Source: Saposhnikovia divaricata (lineage: Eukaryota; Streptophyta; Magnoliopsida; Apiales; Apiaceae). Taken from it: a DNA stretch of 64,000 nt. The position numbers and the translations under genes were made by a program. Where the stretch lies: the NCBI GenBank assembly GCA_036435485.1, contig CM071595.1:10282001-10346000 (forward strand), given 5' to 3'. Shown here piece after piece: positions 48,501 through 61,583 of this stretch (the stretch's first letter is position 1; each line of letters begins with the position of its first letter). Under the pieces are notes generated by a model, which searched no databases, was not told where the DNA came from, and was given only the letters and a program-made list of their open reading frames with translations.

Positions 48501-51466
48501 GTTCTTTAGTAGGCCTGAAACAACTAAATATTAAAGCTTGCCTGAAAGTAAATAATAAAAATGTTTACAACACTGAAATATTCATTGAAACATTACAAAT
48601 TAAAGCATAAGAGACTAACAACACGAGGATCCTAAATGTTATGCATGTTATGCTGACAATCAGTGACCTAGGCATAAGAGACTAACAACACCAGGATCCT
48701 AAATGTTATGCATGTTATGCTGACAATCAGTGACGATTAAATTACTCACGTGACCTGGCCATGGAATATTAATCCACAAACAAGCATAAAATTGTAATGT
48801 TCAAATAAGTGAAAGTTGTGGTGATGAGGATCTGAAAAGAGAAATAGTAGTAGAATTCAAATTAGCAAAATAGTAGTGAAAGTTGTGGGGACAATAGTGG
48901 GAAAGGGTTTATTTGTTTTCATAACAAAATGAAAAATTATAGAAAGTTTTATCATTATATATCTGTAATCCTTATTTTGTAAACAAATTGTAAACTCTAC
49001 TAGATTTCTAGCAAATAATTGGATAGGTAAATTTTTAATGAAGATGGATAATTGAGTGTTGCAATAGATGAGATAATTTTATATAATGTAAAGGCTTAGA
49101 TATTATAATATTTAAAGTGCAATCATTACTAAATGTTTAGCATGAGATTCCATTGCATCTACAGCTAATTAATTAGAAGGAGAAACATCTAAATTTAAGA
49201 AATGCTTGAACCCAACTTACCAAAGTTGATCAAAGGCGGTAACCAACTCGCATGACATTCTGAAAATATTGAGCTTCAACCAACACGCCAAACACCTAAC
49301 AAGTTCTCAGTAAAATTATTTTAACATACAAATTTCATGTGTAAAAAATAAGAAAAGGAGATAAAAGGTTTTATTTCATACCACGCCAACAAATATCAAG
49401 AAGGCGTAGATATAACCAATCCATGCTGGATCCCCTCGTTGCATAGACTGCAGATTAGGATAAAAAAGTAAAAACCAAGTAGGTAACGAATAGGTTATAA
49501 CACATCCTCCATTTTATATTTTAAAAATCATATAATCAAACAATTTAGAAAATTATGTAATTACATATTTTCATTTCTAAAGTTAGTTTAGCATCATTCT
49601 TTGGGACAGAGAAATATGGAGCTGAAAATTTACACGCTTCTCAGAAATTTGTAATGATACTTTACGGTATTAACAATGTCATATTAATTGACACATCCCT
49701 ATTCCCTGTATTAAACAAAAACTGCACTTGATCGAGATGCCATGCTGTTTCTTACTCTTTCAAGATACCAGATTACCTCCAACAGACAGACACCACATAT
49801 TTGACCTCTTTTCTGTCGAAAATCCTGCCAAGTCAGCACGATAAAATTCTACACTTATATGTACATGATCTCCAAAGCAAAAGACCACCACGAGTCTCAA
49901 ATATCAAAGTGTTCTGATAGGTGCATGCGGATGTGACGTTATCCGTGCAAAGAAATGAATGGAAAACTAATGTCCGGTCGAGTAACTGTAAGGTAATTGA
50001 GTCTGCCAACCTGTTGATGGTGTCCAGTATTTTCTAGTAATTATATGCTCCTTTGTTGGTCATATTTTGCTCCTTTGTTGGTCAGATTTTGAGTATCTAT
50101 GGGTGAATTAACAGGATTGACCCAAAAAAATCTTGTTTCATTAAGTAAATCCAAGGCATACTTCATTTGAGAGCGAAAAATTCACCTTCAAGATTTAGCA
50201 ACCTAACAACCTATTATATATTTTAATCTACCCAAATCCTTGGCCTCAAATGGCAGCATTAGATAAGACAAAAGCTCTTTTATCCCCGTTGCTAAGTAAA
50301 CGTTCACGTAGACCACCAATAAGATTCTTCCAGAGCTACTTTCATAGTGAAACATATAATGATCACATACAAAACCTATTTCTATACAAAGTGTTACACA
50401 TCTGCAGTAAACTTAATGATCCAAGTTCATGGTGACTGTTTAAGCCCATAAAATGTAGTTTTCAGGTTATAAAACAACCCTGACCCCCCCCCCCCCCCAA
50501 ACCCCCTCTCTCTTTCCCACAAGCAACAAAGTCCGGAGTTTGCATGATTGCTTATGAATTAAAAATAAATTCCTGCGATAGTCAAGTTACTTGACAGTAA
50601 GAATCATACAAAGTTACAGACATTACAAAATAAAGAATATATTAAAAAATTAGATGTTTCATGATAAATTAAACAATGAAATGGGACTGACCTCTAAGAG
50701 TTTGTTCAAAATCATCGGGCCAACAAACTGGGAAAGATCATTACCAATCTGTAAATTGTTCAAACAAAAACAACAATGTCAATGGATTGAAAAACAACAG
50801 ACTAGCAGTTTTTATGGCATACATAAATGTTAGTTGATAGTTAAAATCTATCATATGATATAAAGATAAAAAGAATATTACATCAGATCTTGTTAATAAT
50901 AATCCTTTTGAAACTCTAGCCAGCAAGATTGATATATGAACTTGCAAATATAGGTTGCATGATGATACATGTTTAGCACTGGTGTGTGTGTGCGCGTTGT
51001 GATGTTAGACTGGGACAATTAAGTAACTACCTTCCAGAATCCTCCCCACCAGAATCTGCCAGATCAGAAAGGATAACAAAATTTAGCAAAATGTTAAGAT
51101 CTCATAGATAACAACATTTACTTGCAGTCAGAATATATGTTATCATTTATAAATCAATTTTTTTAAAAAAAATGTATAACTATTGATACCTTCCCCCCAA
51201 ACTACTATTTAACGCTCTTAAAAGCCACGGTTTAGGTCTGCGAGACTCCGCAGCCCAACATCTTTGGAACCTGAAAAGTCATATTTTATAAATACCAGTT
51301 CCATTAATTAAGAAAAGAAGAAACATATCTAAGGAAAAAAATGGAACAGACTTATTATTCAGAATTTCAGTCTGGTCCCATGTGTCCAGCTTCCATATAT
51401 CCTTCTCAGTGAGAGGTCTTTTGTAGCCTAATTGCATCAGGGGGTTCATCCAGCTAAATAGAATAT
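45524..51466 (-). pseudogene. TMD1 exons of right ABCC copy
   Basis: Twelve exons from NPLMQLGYKRPLTEKD (51466) to LPAVSIKNGSFSWESK (45524). Conserved LMTTDAESLQ, LRTDKRIGLMNEILAAMDTV and LLGGDLTPAKAFTSLSLF are present. One exon is only 25 bp (51031-51055); one intron begins GC (after 48376). The exon at 49221-49295 holds the in-frame TGA. Confidence 0.88.
48605..48735. repeat. 67 bp tandem duplication in an ABCC intron
   Basis: Two near-identical copies starting GCATAAGAGACTAACAACAC at 48605 and 48672. Confidence 0.9.
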
Positions 51467-51974
51467 CTGTAGCAGTAGAATCAAATGTTTTAGCTATGAT
51501 GAAGCAATCTAAAGGCTAAACAATGAGCATCATGCTGCAAATTTTAAATTGTTTAATTTACATTATGGTTCACAAACCAACATAACTAAATCGGGTATTC
51601 TGATATCCTCACATAAATAAATTGAAAGTATTTAACATTCCTCACTACTACCACGATTCACAATCCCTGCATATTGGGTTCTGAGATAATTTATGGTGGC
51701 GGAAGGGAACATAGGGTGCATATTCACATATCAGTTGTTGGTAGTGAGGTAAAAGTTGAACCCTGGTCAAATGCATGTTAAAAATTTTAAACAAGTATTC
51801 ATTTGAAGAAAATACTTGTTTCCTTCAAGCCAAACAAGAATCTGATAACCTCATACAGGCTAATTATATAATGGTTGTCATAGAAACACCAAGTTTGTAG
51901 CTTTAAGAGCATTCAATATTTCATTGGTGCAAGGTTAAGCTACTATTAGCACAGACTGGTGAACTGGCACGTAC

Positions 51975-54401
51975 TAGATAATATGTTGACATGTCTCTCC
52001 GGACAGATGTCTTCTTTATTGCCAGGAAGTTTTTCATATTCACCGTTATCTTCGGGCTCAGTTAGCACGGGAACGTAGTCAAGGTAAGGATCCAAACTGG
52101 GAACATAAGCAAGCAACATTACTCCCAACAAATCCTAAAACAAAGGAAAGACTGTGATTATATTAGTAATACAGGTCATTGATGAAATTTTAAAATGACA
52201 GGTCCTAATCAGTGTTATTTTACTATAAACTGTTATAATTTGCAGACACACGATCTGTTTATATAAAAAGAACTTTTTGATAGAGCTTTGCAATTATACA
52301 GCATAATGACAAGCGTGCAGCCAGTCACGACAACCTTGTTAGGGGCCAAACCAGAAACAAAAACAGAATATGGAGTTCACTACCTATCCTTGTATTGTAC
52401 ATTCTAAAGCTAAGACTAGTATCTAAAATTCTCCAGTACGTGCATTAAGCAAAATGCAGCAGAAATATATCCAATTTCCAGTCATATTGCTTTCAAATTT
52501 GAATTCTGTTTTCTGAACCATGTCAAATCTTCTCTTTAATAAAATTCAAATGGTAATGATACACACAAAGTTCATTTTAGAAGTCAAGTTACCAATTAGC
52601 ATCATTTTTCGGTGCCTCACTTAGCAACTATAATATGGTCAACACGTGAGCTATTAGTGTGGCCTGGCCTTAATGCGACAGTTCCAACATTCTCCCAAAC
52701 TTGAAATATGTCAAGACAGCTATCTTACATGTACTCATATGGACAGCAAGGTCACAGTTACTCGAATCACTCAAACACAGTTACTCTATTTTCCTAAGCT
52801 TTACACATAAAAAAGTGTCTGTAAGACTCATACCCTTCTCCGAATGTTGGAAATGGCTACTGTAGGCATATTATAGAGTATACCATATTAACAACAATAT
52901 AAAAAGTTTACAAAAGTAGTGCCTAACCTGGATGAAGACTTCACTGATGTAAAGATATAGGACAGATCTGCAATGATTAAATAAAGGCATAAATGAAAAT
53001 TCATAGACTATGAGCCTTTTCTCTATAAAATTATGGGCGTTCTTATTAGTGGCTAACTTTAAAAACAATTTATAAGAATTCTACATTGAAACTCAAGTAA
53101 CATGAATCTCACGCAATTTATCAGCACAGTTTCAAATCGTTGAATGACAACAGGCCAAACTGCACATTCTTGTCTTATAGCATCTTCTTCACACCAGAGA
53201 TATAAAGTTTAAAAAAACTGTTTCTAGGATCTATACAAAGTATTAAAGGGAAGGTTTACCAAAAAACTAACCGGTCATAAAAGTCTTTTACTGACCAAAT
53301 CAGATTGAGCATCACGGTGTCCCCCAGCAAAGCATAAATGACTCCAAACCTCACAAACCAACGGCCTTCTAGGATGTACACTTTCGTTTCTACAACAAGC
53401 ATAGTGAGCATAGAACACCAGGTAAGTGCCTTGATAATTAGGGTGACAATCTGCAACATGTAAAAATATAAGAGTAAATATTATTGTGTTGCTTTCGCGC
53501 TAGGTGTCCATGCAAAAACAAGCAAAAGTCAGGTCATGTAGATTGTAGAGCATCTAAAGGGGATATTGTTTAGATAAAAAGGCGATAAATTAAGCAAAAA
53601 GAAAAAAAAGTCCAGGATAAAGGGGGCAATACTCTCCTAGAAAACAAAAGTTTTAAAATTTAATAAACTCAAGTTAACACAATTAGATTTATATATTTCA
53701 GATATATGTATAAAAATGGTGAATTTTAACATTCTAGCCTACTTTATAAAAAAATGGAAAATGTACTAAATGGATGTTCTGAGAGAACTATCAAAAGAGC
53801 TTGTCACTAAACAAGCAGAATTTACCACAATCCCACTGAAGGATTCTAATATGCTCTTCTATTCTGGTACAATGAGATTTTGCAGCATAGAATGAGTTAC
53901 TGTGTCTACATAGTCTAAGCTTGCCATGTGGCAGTATTAAGTTCTCTATTTTATTTATACAATTGTGTATTATCTTAGTTTTTAACCGAGGTAATTCTGA
54001 CAGACAAAACCTCGGTTCTTCTAGCAGACAAAACCACGAATATAAAGCATTAAAGGGAAAGGATTTCCCACCTCAAATGGGGCAAGACCATTCTGTCCAT
54101 CTAGATTTACTGCAGATATACCCATGACCAATCGAAACAAGGGTTCAGCAGTGCAGTAAACAGCCAAAATTCCCAACACATAGTTATAGTAGTTCGACCT
54201 CAGTTGAAACCTTTGAACTTTCAAATCTTTCTTGATTCGCCATATTCGATACAAGCACAGACCCACGACAACTGCATAAGAAAAAAAGATCACCACAGAG
54301 TCTACACAAGGCAAATATATTCCAAATGCATTTTCCACTGCCTTTGCCCACACCCCATTTGCCACTGGCTGACAATACCAATCAAATGGTTTAAAAGCCA
54401 T
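51975..54401 (-). pseudogene. TMD0 and L0 exons of right ABCC copy
   Basis: First four exons in perfect phase (330, 179, 40 and 160 bp). They encode the N-terminal membrane domain, starting MAFKPFDWYCQPVANGVW, with conserved AEPLFRLVMGIS and, near the end, EDICPERHVNILS. Undamaged; decay begins further downstream. Confidence 0.88.
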
Positions 54402-55942
54402 CCTAAGTTACTTCTGCAGTTCTATATCATCACTCTCTTCTACAAAAACATTACTTCCCCGAAATTCTATATAGTTGTAGACTTGTACTTTAATGCTACT
54501 AATTTATTCAACAATTGCTTATGTTAACAGAACAAGATTCCTGCAAAAACATGTTAAGAATGACTTCAGAATCATGGTACACTTATCAGTAACTATGTTA
54601 AGAGCAAGTTCAGAATTATGGTATCAGTAACTACAAACATAACAAATCACCGACAGAACTTATGGATGCAAAAGCAACCGTTTGACAATAGGAGGGAACC
54701 AAACATTCAAATTTATCCCTATTAGGACTTGTTTCTCAAGCCCATCCAAAAGAGATGACAAGTAAACTCAAGCATTTATCATAAATCAGACCATACATAA
54801 GTCCTAACTAGATTGCTTTCGCTATTTAACCTCTTATAAGAAGCAAAAAGCACCTAAATGTACCTCTTACCCCTAAGCCTAGTTGTAAAAGACTACATAG
54901 AGCATTTATACTAATAATCAATAATCAAGAACCTACACCTTAAATCATATGACTATAATGATTACATCCAATCAATATTAATTTTCAGCATATTAATGTT
55001 ACGTCAAGAGTGTCATGTTACGTCAATGTAGGTAACTTCTTGGCAATCCTTACTTGAGATGTTTTAAACATGCAAAATCTTGTTATTCAAGATTCACTTC
55101 AACACTTATATTAACTTAACATAACAAATGAAACAGAGTACATACATAGTTCTAAACAAGAAACTGTTAAATATACAAACATATAAGAGCATTTCTAATA
55201 GAGGCACTTCCAGGGATGCTAAACATTGCCAACACAATAAAAATAGTAACATTTTATTTTTACTTCATCCATGACACATTTGGCATCCAATAGTTATACC
55301 TATAGAAGATGCCTAAATAGTCCCCTACATAAATTATAAATAGTTACTATTATATGATAAATAAATAAAGAAAAATTAGATAAAACAAAGTAGATATTGA
55401 TCATATATATACTTTCAATACAAGAATTTTCGTTTTTTCAAATAAACAGAGTACCAAGAGGATACCAAAAGTTTGTCAATTTTTCTTGACATCCTTTAAC
55501 CACCTTTGTAACTCTAATAAAAAGGTACACAAGAATACCTCTTGACACCCCTATTCAGATGCTCCAAAAGAAACATAACGTTGAAAGTGCTTACCATTAC
55601 AATAAACTCCAAACTACAGTATAAGTGAAGTCTTTAAAAAAAGAAAAGCGGGTCTGATTTCTTACAGGACCAAATATAATAATAATAATAATAAATGTTG
55701 GAATAAAAAAAAGAATGTCACTTGTAACACATTAGCAAAGTAACACACATGAAGTCACTGCTTACGGGCTCACTGTAATTTAAACTTTAAAAATATCGAT
55801 TCAATGAGGCTGCGGGGAACATGAGAATGGGTCCATTCCTAACCCATTTCTGAATATCAGAGTGTCCTGTCAGGCTAAAATGAGAAAAAAATTTTTGATA
55901 AATATGGTCATGAGTCATGACTAAGATTAAATATTTGTGGGC
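54402..55942. other. 5' flank of right ABCC copy
   Basis: Region that held the promoter and any 5' leader of the minus-strand gene. No other gene is recognised; an (ATA)n run lies near 55676-55694. Confidence 0.5.
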
Positions 55943-57383
55943 TTAAAATAGGGAGCTGATATGTGCACACCCATCACTTATAGGTGCACACCCATTATAG
56001 TTAAAGAGACTAGAATACCCTTGACTTATTTTACACATTAAGAAATAAAAAATAATCACCAATGAATAATGATATATGAATATAAAATTATTAAACATAT
56101 TTTTTATGCTTTTTTTTTGAAAGTATACATGTACTTTTAATGCTCGACTTTTTTTACTATGTAATATGATTTTTGAATATTGAAATTATATATATTTTTT
56201 TAACAACAATCGTTCAACAAGTATAAACATATCAATCATCAAAAATTACTATTATTTTATTACCATTCAATAAAATAATATTTTATTATTGAAAATATAC
56301 CATGTGCAAAATAGCTACCATCTTATAGTCCAATTACTAAAAATTATTATTTATTATTTTCTCAAACCCGTAATAATAGTTATATTTGATTTTCAGTGGT
56401 TAATTTGACCCATCTTTAATTAAAATATAATTTTTATTATAAATTAGAAAATTCATTATATTATAGAATGGGTTAATAGTAATTTCTTACAATAATACCA
56501 AACTCCCTGTAAAATGACTTAAATGCCCTTAATTTTGATGAAATTACACACTGTCCCACGTTTCAGTTATGTTTTTTGGCTATTCATCTCTGAACGGCTG
56601 ATTTTCATTCCCAAGTCCCTTCGCGCCGATAGTCTACACTGATTCTCTCACTTTATATATCGGTGTTTCAATCATTCATTTTATGGTTATTCCTCCAAAC
56701 CTCTTTCAATTGCACGTGTAATCTTCACTACTTGGGCAGTATCATCACCGCTGTGGACTGGAGCAGTATCATCGATTTGGGGATCTTTTGGCAATACCCA
56801 AATTCTAGGTAATGGTCTTTAGCCCTAATCATTATCATGTGTAACATACATATATGAATCCCCTAATTCCTTCTTCTTTCACTGTCATATGTAAACATAT
56901 ATATGTAAATCCCCTGATTTGCAGAAACGTGTATGTGTGTGTGTTCTCGAATAATTTTATTTTTTTATTTGTGTTACATAGTTGTGTACATGCCCAATTT
57001 TGATTGCCATTGTTTGTGTACATATATAGATTACCAAATTCCTATTCACGGTCAAGTATATGTTATTCTGTCAAGAGTAATCCTCTATCATGAGTCATTT
57101 CACCATATGGCTTTAAAATTGTTGGTGATGATAATTACATCCAATTCATTTTTTCTAACAATTAGTATGAGTTTATTACTTTTATCTAGAAATTTGGTTG
57201 TTACATTTTGTAAAATGAACTGGTCTTAAATTCACCCCTTCCCCCTTTTGTTCGTCTCATGTTCTGATTACCTAGATCACATATCCTCTTTTCCAATTTA
57301 TTATATATATCCTTTCCCACACAAAATATACATCATCCCACATATATTTACACATTTTTGTTTCATTTACATCCAAAAGCTAA

Positions 57384-57954
57384 GATGAGCACAGAAAGTG
57401 TTCTACCTACCAAGAGAAGGTGAGTAAACTTTAATTGTATATGCTGCTTGATTCTGTCATCTCATGTCTGGAATTACATTCTGACAATGATTTACTACAT
57501 TCTTTGAAAAGCAGGTCAAAGAATTTGAGAAAAAACTGAAAGAAAGAGGGAAAGAGTCATTATCTACTACTGTTGCCCATGAACAAAAAGTGGTGAACTT
57601 CTTTAAATTAACTCTCTTCTGGATTGGAGATAGACTTTGATAAATTAACTCATTTTCTTCTGTTGCAGATTGAGTAGCTAGAAAGAGATCTGAGAGAGAA
57701 GGAGCATAGTACAGAATCCTCACTGCTTCGTCAAAAGGTGATCATTTTCTCACTGTCTTAAGCATGCATGATATATTCATTATGACAGTTTTTAAGTTCA
57801 AAAAGAAATTCCTCTTTTGGAAATTTTGAAAATTGTAGGATCGTTATTCACGAAACAAACGTAAGTATAGCAGCTTTGGTGATGGCCTAGGCCATTATTT
57901 ATCTGAAAATAAACAGCTTAAAGCAGAGATAGAAATTCATCCAATATATTAACA
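57384..57954 (+). pseudogene. Captured coiled-coil gene exons (possibly kinesin-like)
   Basis: Exons with fitting AG/GT borders: 57515-57589 (VKEFEKKLKERGKESLSTTV), 57669-57737 (ERDLREKEHSTESSLLRQK, with TAG as its third codon) and 57839-57954 (RNKRKYSSFGDGLGHYLSEN, ending in TAA). A short leader at 57384-57420 may be an exon too. The charged heptad pattern resembles the stalk of plant kinesins, but no motor domain is present, so the family is a guess. Confidence 0.4.
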
Positions 57955-58204
57955 AGTTTTGGCAGACCGTGTTTCGTGTCCCAAGGTGGCAGGTTGGCTG
58001 ACCCAGTTGTTGAGTAGCCACTTATTGATGCTCAGCTCAATTAGTCTAATCACATTTTTAGCTCTTATCTCTCAAACCATAACAATAGTCATCGTCCACT
58101 TTCAACTTCTTCCTAAGTTTGTAATTTAAATGCTAACTATCAATTGAGCTGTAGTTTTTTTTTTATATAAGCTTTTTATGAAAATTACATATCTATTGTT
58201 CAAA

Positions 58205-60135
58205 TCTGATAATGTCTGTTTACTACGGATGAAGTATACCAAAAATATCGGATTATGTTCAGTTTTTGGTGCTGTTATTATTAGCTCATCAGTTTTAAAA
58301 TTTATCATAATAAACTGAAAATATGTTGCGACTTGCTGTTGCAGGCACAATATGTGTTAGTTTTGTGTTCATTTGGAGAACTACAGCAACAGGTCACAAT
58401 ACATGCCTTTAAAGCTATCACATCATCCGGGGAATTGAGCAGAACTCTGTGATCGGTAAATTATTCACTGGTCCTCTTAATAAATTAAACAAGCAACCCA
58501 TTACTGTACCCTTTGTTGGTTTGATTATGTCATGACTGTTTTTAGTGTTTTGGTGGGTTTTTCTCTCCGAAGAGATAATGAAATGCCTATGTCCACAAAC
58601 ATATCTACTTTAGCTCACGATTTCAGGGACTTACCATGGTTATTTTAGTATGCACACGGTTGCCTTAAGACCTGCATAGTCGCCGTAGGATATGCGAGTT
58701 AGTTGGGTTAGCTAATGCTCATACCTTAGGTACGCCAGTGCTATAAAAATGGTAAAGAGGTGTACTGAACAAGTGGTGTCACTTGGTGTTCAACTCCTTA
58801 CTCGATTTTTACATTTTTGCAAGTGCAACAGACTAGCATAGGTCTCGAAATCATCTTATTCGCTTCTTCTATATTATACTATAAAGCCACTATAAGTAAG
58901 ATATCAATTTTTCAATAGACGGCCTACTCAGACATTTGAGATCAAGAATTCCTGCCTAGGCCTATTTTTTTTATAGTGTTTTATTCGCACTACGTTGTCA
59001 AAGAAGCAACTGAAAGTTAAACTAATTCAAGTTCTACCTCAAACTGACTCCAATGCACTAGACACATCTGAACAACTCAAGTGTAGAATGAATTAGTACA
59101 AAAAGTGAGAGCTTTTTTTATAAATCATTCTGTGAAGATTAGGACTTTGTATGCATCACACCAAATTTTAATGTTTGTGGACTAACCAACATTCTGTATC
59201 TTTGTAATATCTTTTAATAAGCTCTTTTATGCATGTCCATAGGTCTCTCTCTCCCTCCCTCCCTCTCTCTCGGGTGACTTTGGTTATGTCTTTAACAAAA
59301 AAACGAAGCAAAAAAAGGGGAGCTCAATATGTGAATGCTTGTATTTAGTTATATAGGTTTAACTTGGAATAGCTTTTAATATGGGAATCTAGAGACGAAA
59401 TTAAGAGTCACATGTGTGTTGCATAATAATGTTTTATTGAAATCAATAATATTGGCCAAATTAAAATTTGCAACTTTTGTCTTTTGAAATTTGGGACACT
59501 AATAAATAGTTCAGTGATTGTCGAATATAATTCAGTAGTCAACGGTTATTAAAATTGAATGAATTCTGATTGTAGAGACCATCTACAACTCAAATATGAG
59601 TTCTTTTGCATTTCGTGGGTTAGTATTTATCTGTCTAATATCTTCTTCTTATCGATCTTCCTTTTGCATAAAGAAAGTAGTTGGTCAAATAATAGGAAAT
59701 AGAGATCAAAGACAATATTAGTCCTTAACTCATATATCAGATAAAGATAATACTTATATATATAGATTTCAGGCCTAAATGGCAGTGCTTTTTTAAACCT
59801 TGCATACCCGGATTTTCCCAAATATCGGAAAGATGAAGCTGCAACAACTACTGACCAATAATTATAATGAAAATGCTACGTTACTAAGTTTTTTATGCAA
59901 ATGACATCTCTCTTTTCAAAGCCAGGAAGGTCTGTTCACAAACAGATGAAGTATACGACAAATATCAAATTCTGTTCAGTTTTAATTGTTATTATTTGGT
60001 ACCTCATCAGTTTGTAAGTTTATGATACAATAGACTGAATGTGTAGCAATTTGGTGCAAGCAAAGTATATGTTAGTGTTGTGTCCGTCTTGAGAAGTACA
60101 ACAACAGGTCATAGTGCGTGGTAATGAAGCTGTCA
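58205..60135 (+). repeat. Diverged direct duplication within the MULE-like element
   Basis: About 230 bp at 58205-58440 and about 205 bp at 59930-60135 share the order GATGAAGTATAC, TGTTCAGTTTT, CTCATCAGTTT, TATGTGTTAGT/TATATGTTAGT and CAACAACAGGTCA/CAGCAACAGGTCA. Between them the DNA is AT-rich without a recognised gene. Confidence 0.65.
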
Positions 60136-60807
60136 TGGCCAGGCAGGAAAATGCGCAAAACTTTCAAACTCATCCAAGTTGGTCATTAGAGCGTCCTATG
60201 CATACCTATTAATATTCTTAATAAACATCGACAAACCAAGTATATTTGTTTTATAACTAAGAACACATTTGTATTAATGGCTGGTGAAGCTTTTGGTGTT
60301 TCTAGGTAGACCTACACAGTCCTTCCTCAAGTATCGTGCATCTCCTTACGATTTTACAAGCCATCGCCCTATTAACTGCCGCTTCATAAACCATTGTATT
60401 TGGAGAACTATTGTCTTTATTCTTGTATGCTTTTGATTCTACAGAGCCAAACGCTCAGCATTCGCGCAACCCGAGGATGAGCCTTTGCCTATAGAATTTT
60501 GAAGCCAATACATGCCAGAATGATATACGAGACCACTGTATGTTGTGTGCAATTATCCCTACTTCCAGCGGTCTCAGTAGTTGCCCACAGGTATTGTCCA
60601 GAGAGCCGATTCAACAACAAAGTACACTAATTACATTTAGTGGTTTACATAATAGATCTGGTGCGATACATTGATGAATTCATCACAATTAGCTTCTAAT
60701 CCAACATCAGGGTCCAACTAGCCATGCAAATGAAAAGCATTTTACGTGTAGTGACCATTCAGGATAAGTAGTATTGTTTTGTGTCATTCCAAATAATTCT
60801 AGAAAGT

Positions 60808-60838
60808 GACCCGTGCTTTGCACGGGTTATTATGCTAG
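60808..60838 (+). mobile_element. Helitron 3' terminus inside the MULE-like element
   Basis: A 7 bp perfect hairpin, CCCGTGC-TTT-GCACGGG (60810-60826), is followed 8 bases later by CTAG (60835-60838) and T. The matching 5' TC end was not found with confidence. Confidence 0.65.
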
Positions 60839-61105
60839 TTTATGTATGATTCATGAAAAAAAAAATTTCGAATATGTCACATATTCTTGAATATGTCACA
60901 TATTCTTAAATTAAAAATTAAGATGTAAAATTAAAACTAAATTTCACTTAAAAAAGTTTATTCACTTGTTCAACTAATTATTATAAAATTATAATTGAAC
61001 TAGTAATTAAATGAAAATGTAAGTTGAGGGTATTTTAGTCATATTGCTGATACAGGGTGTGCACGTATAATTGTAGGGTGTGCACATATCGCCTCCCTTA
61101 AAATA

Positions 61106-61264
61106 TTCATAGAAAGACCATTTATTCATTTGTTTTTTAAGGTTTGAAAAGCGAAGAATTAAATTTTAAAATAAAGTTGAATTTGACTAAACTAAAAAAT
61201 AAAGTTGTTGACCGGTTCCAACTGATTCCAGACTTCCATTAAATTTCATTAGTGCACGGTGATG
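61106..61264. other. Short spacer between MULE-like element and LINE
   Basis: No gene or repeat boundary apart from the two neighbours. Confidence 0.5.
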
Positions 61265-61583
61265 TTAGTTTTTTTGACTCCAAAGAAACAAACTTCATTA
61301 AACCAAAGCATCACTGTTACAGAGGGATAACACTTCAGATGAAGCATTAGAAATTGTAAAACTACAACCAGACATAAAACAGGATTGCCTAGCCAAACAA
61401 TGGGCTACCCTATTTGCTGATCGCTTGACAAAATAGTACTCAGCATTTGCAATATCATGCACTAGCTTCTTACAATCTTCAATCACCAACCCAAAAGTAG
61501 ATGCCATCACTGTGGAGCTACGCATCGCCTGGACAACTCGAATACAATCTGTCTCCAGAATCACTTTTCGTCATCCTTTTGTT

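Larger units (their letters stand above)
41334..54401 (-). pseudogene. ABCC1/2-like vacuolar ABC transporter, right copy, 3'-truncated pseudogene
   Basis: Same gene as at 1-5040, inverted. ATG at 54399-54401. Exons (high to low): 54401-54072, 53450-53272, 52967-52928, 52134-51975, 51466-51352, 51270-51190, 51055-51031, 50748-50692, 49447-49382, 49295-49221, 48483-48376, 47885-47751, 47377-47271, 47171-47078, 46309-46142, 45664-45524, 45083-44887, 44772-44674, 44561-44409, 44195-43840, 43332-43152, 43053-42050 (two fused exons) and 41455-41334. They encode TMD0, TMD1, NBD1, TMD2 and part of NBD2. Lesions: TGA for Arg at 49230-49232; linker deletion/shift near 43998; 5 bp gain near 43862; deletion across an intron near 42750; TAG at 42525-42527; nothing after the exon at 41334, so the NBD2 signature and Walker B are missing. 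The usual family length is about 1,620 residues; about 1,300 are represented. Not functional as a transporter. Confidence 0.92.
55951..61097. mobile_element. MULE-like element with long inverted termini and captured exons
   Basis: Ends GGGAGCTGATATGTGCACAC (55951) and the inverse of GGGAGGCGATATGTGCACAC (61097). Similarity between the inverted ends continues about 90 bp, including a second GTGCACACCC and an AATACCCT block. Direct flanks TTAAAATA at 55943-55950 and 61098-61105 (8 bp). Long TIRs favour a Mutator-like element, although 9 bp is the commoner duplication. No MURA-type transposase; it contains coiled-coil exon fragments and an internal duplication, so Pack-MULE is the best label. 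Confidence 0.72.

Noticed and set aside
42039..54401. A functional ABCC transporter on the minus strand
   Set aside because: In-frame TGA and TAG, frameshifts, an exon-fusing deletion and no NBD2 signature/Walker B.
58860..58905. TCTATATTATACTATAAAGC as the 5' end of the Helitron ending at 60838
   Set aside because: Composition fits but it is preceded by T, not A, and no second copy supports it.
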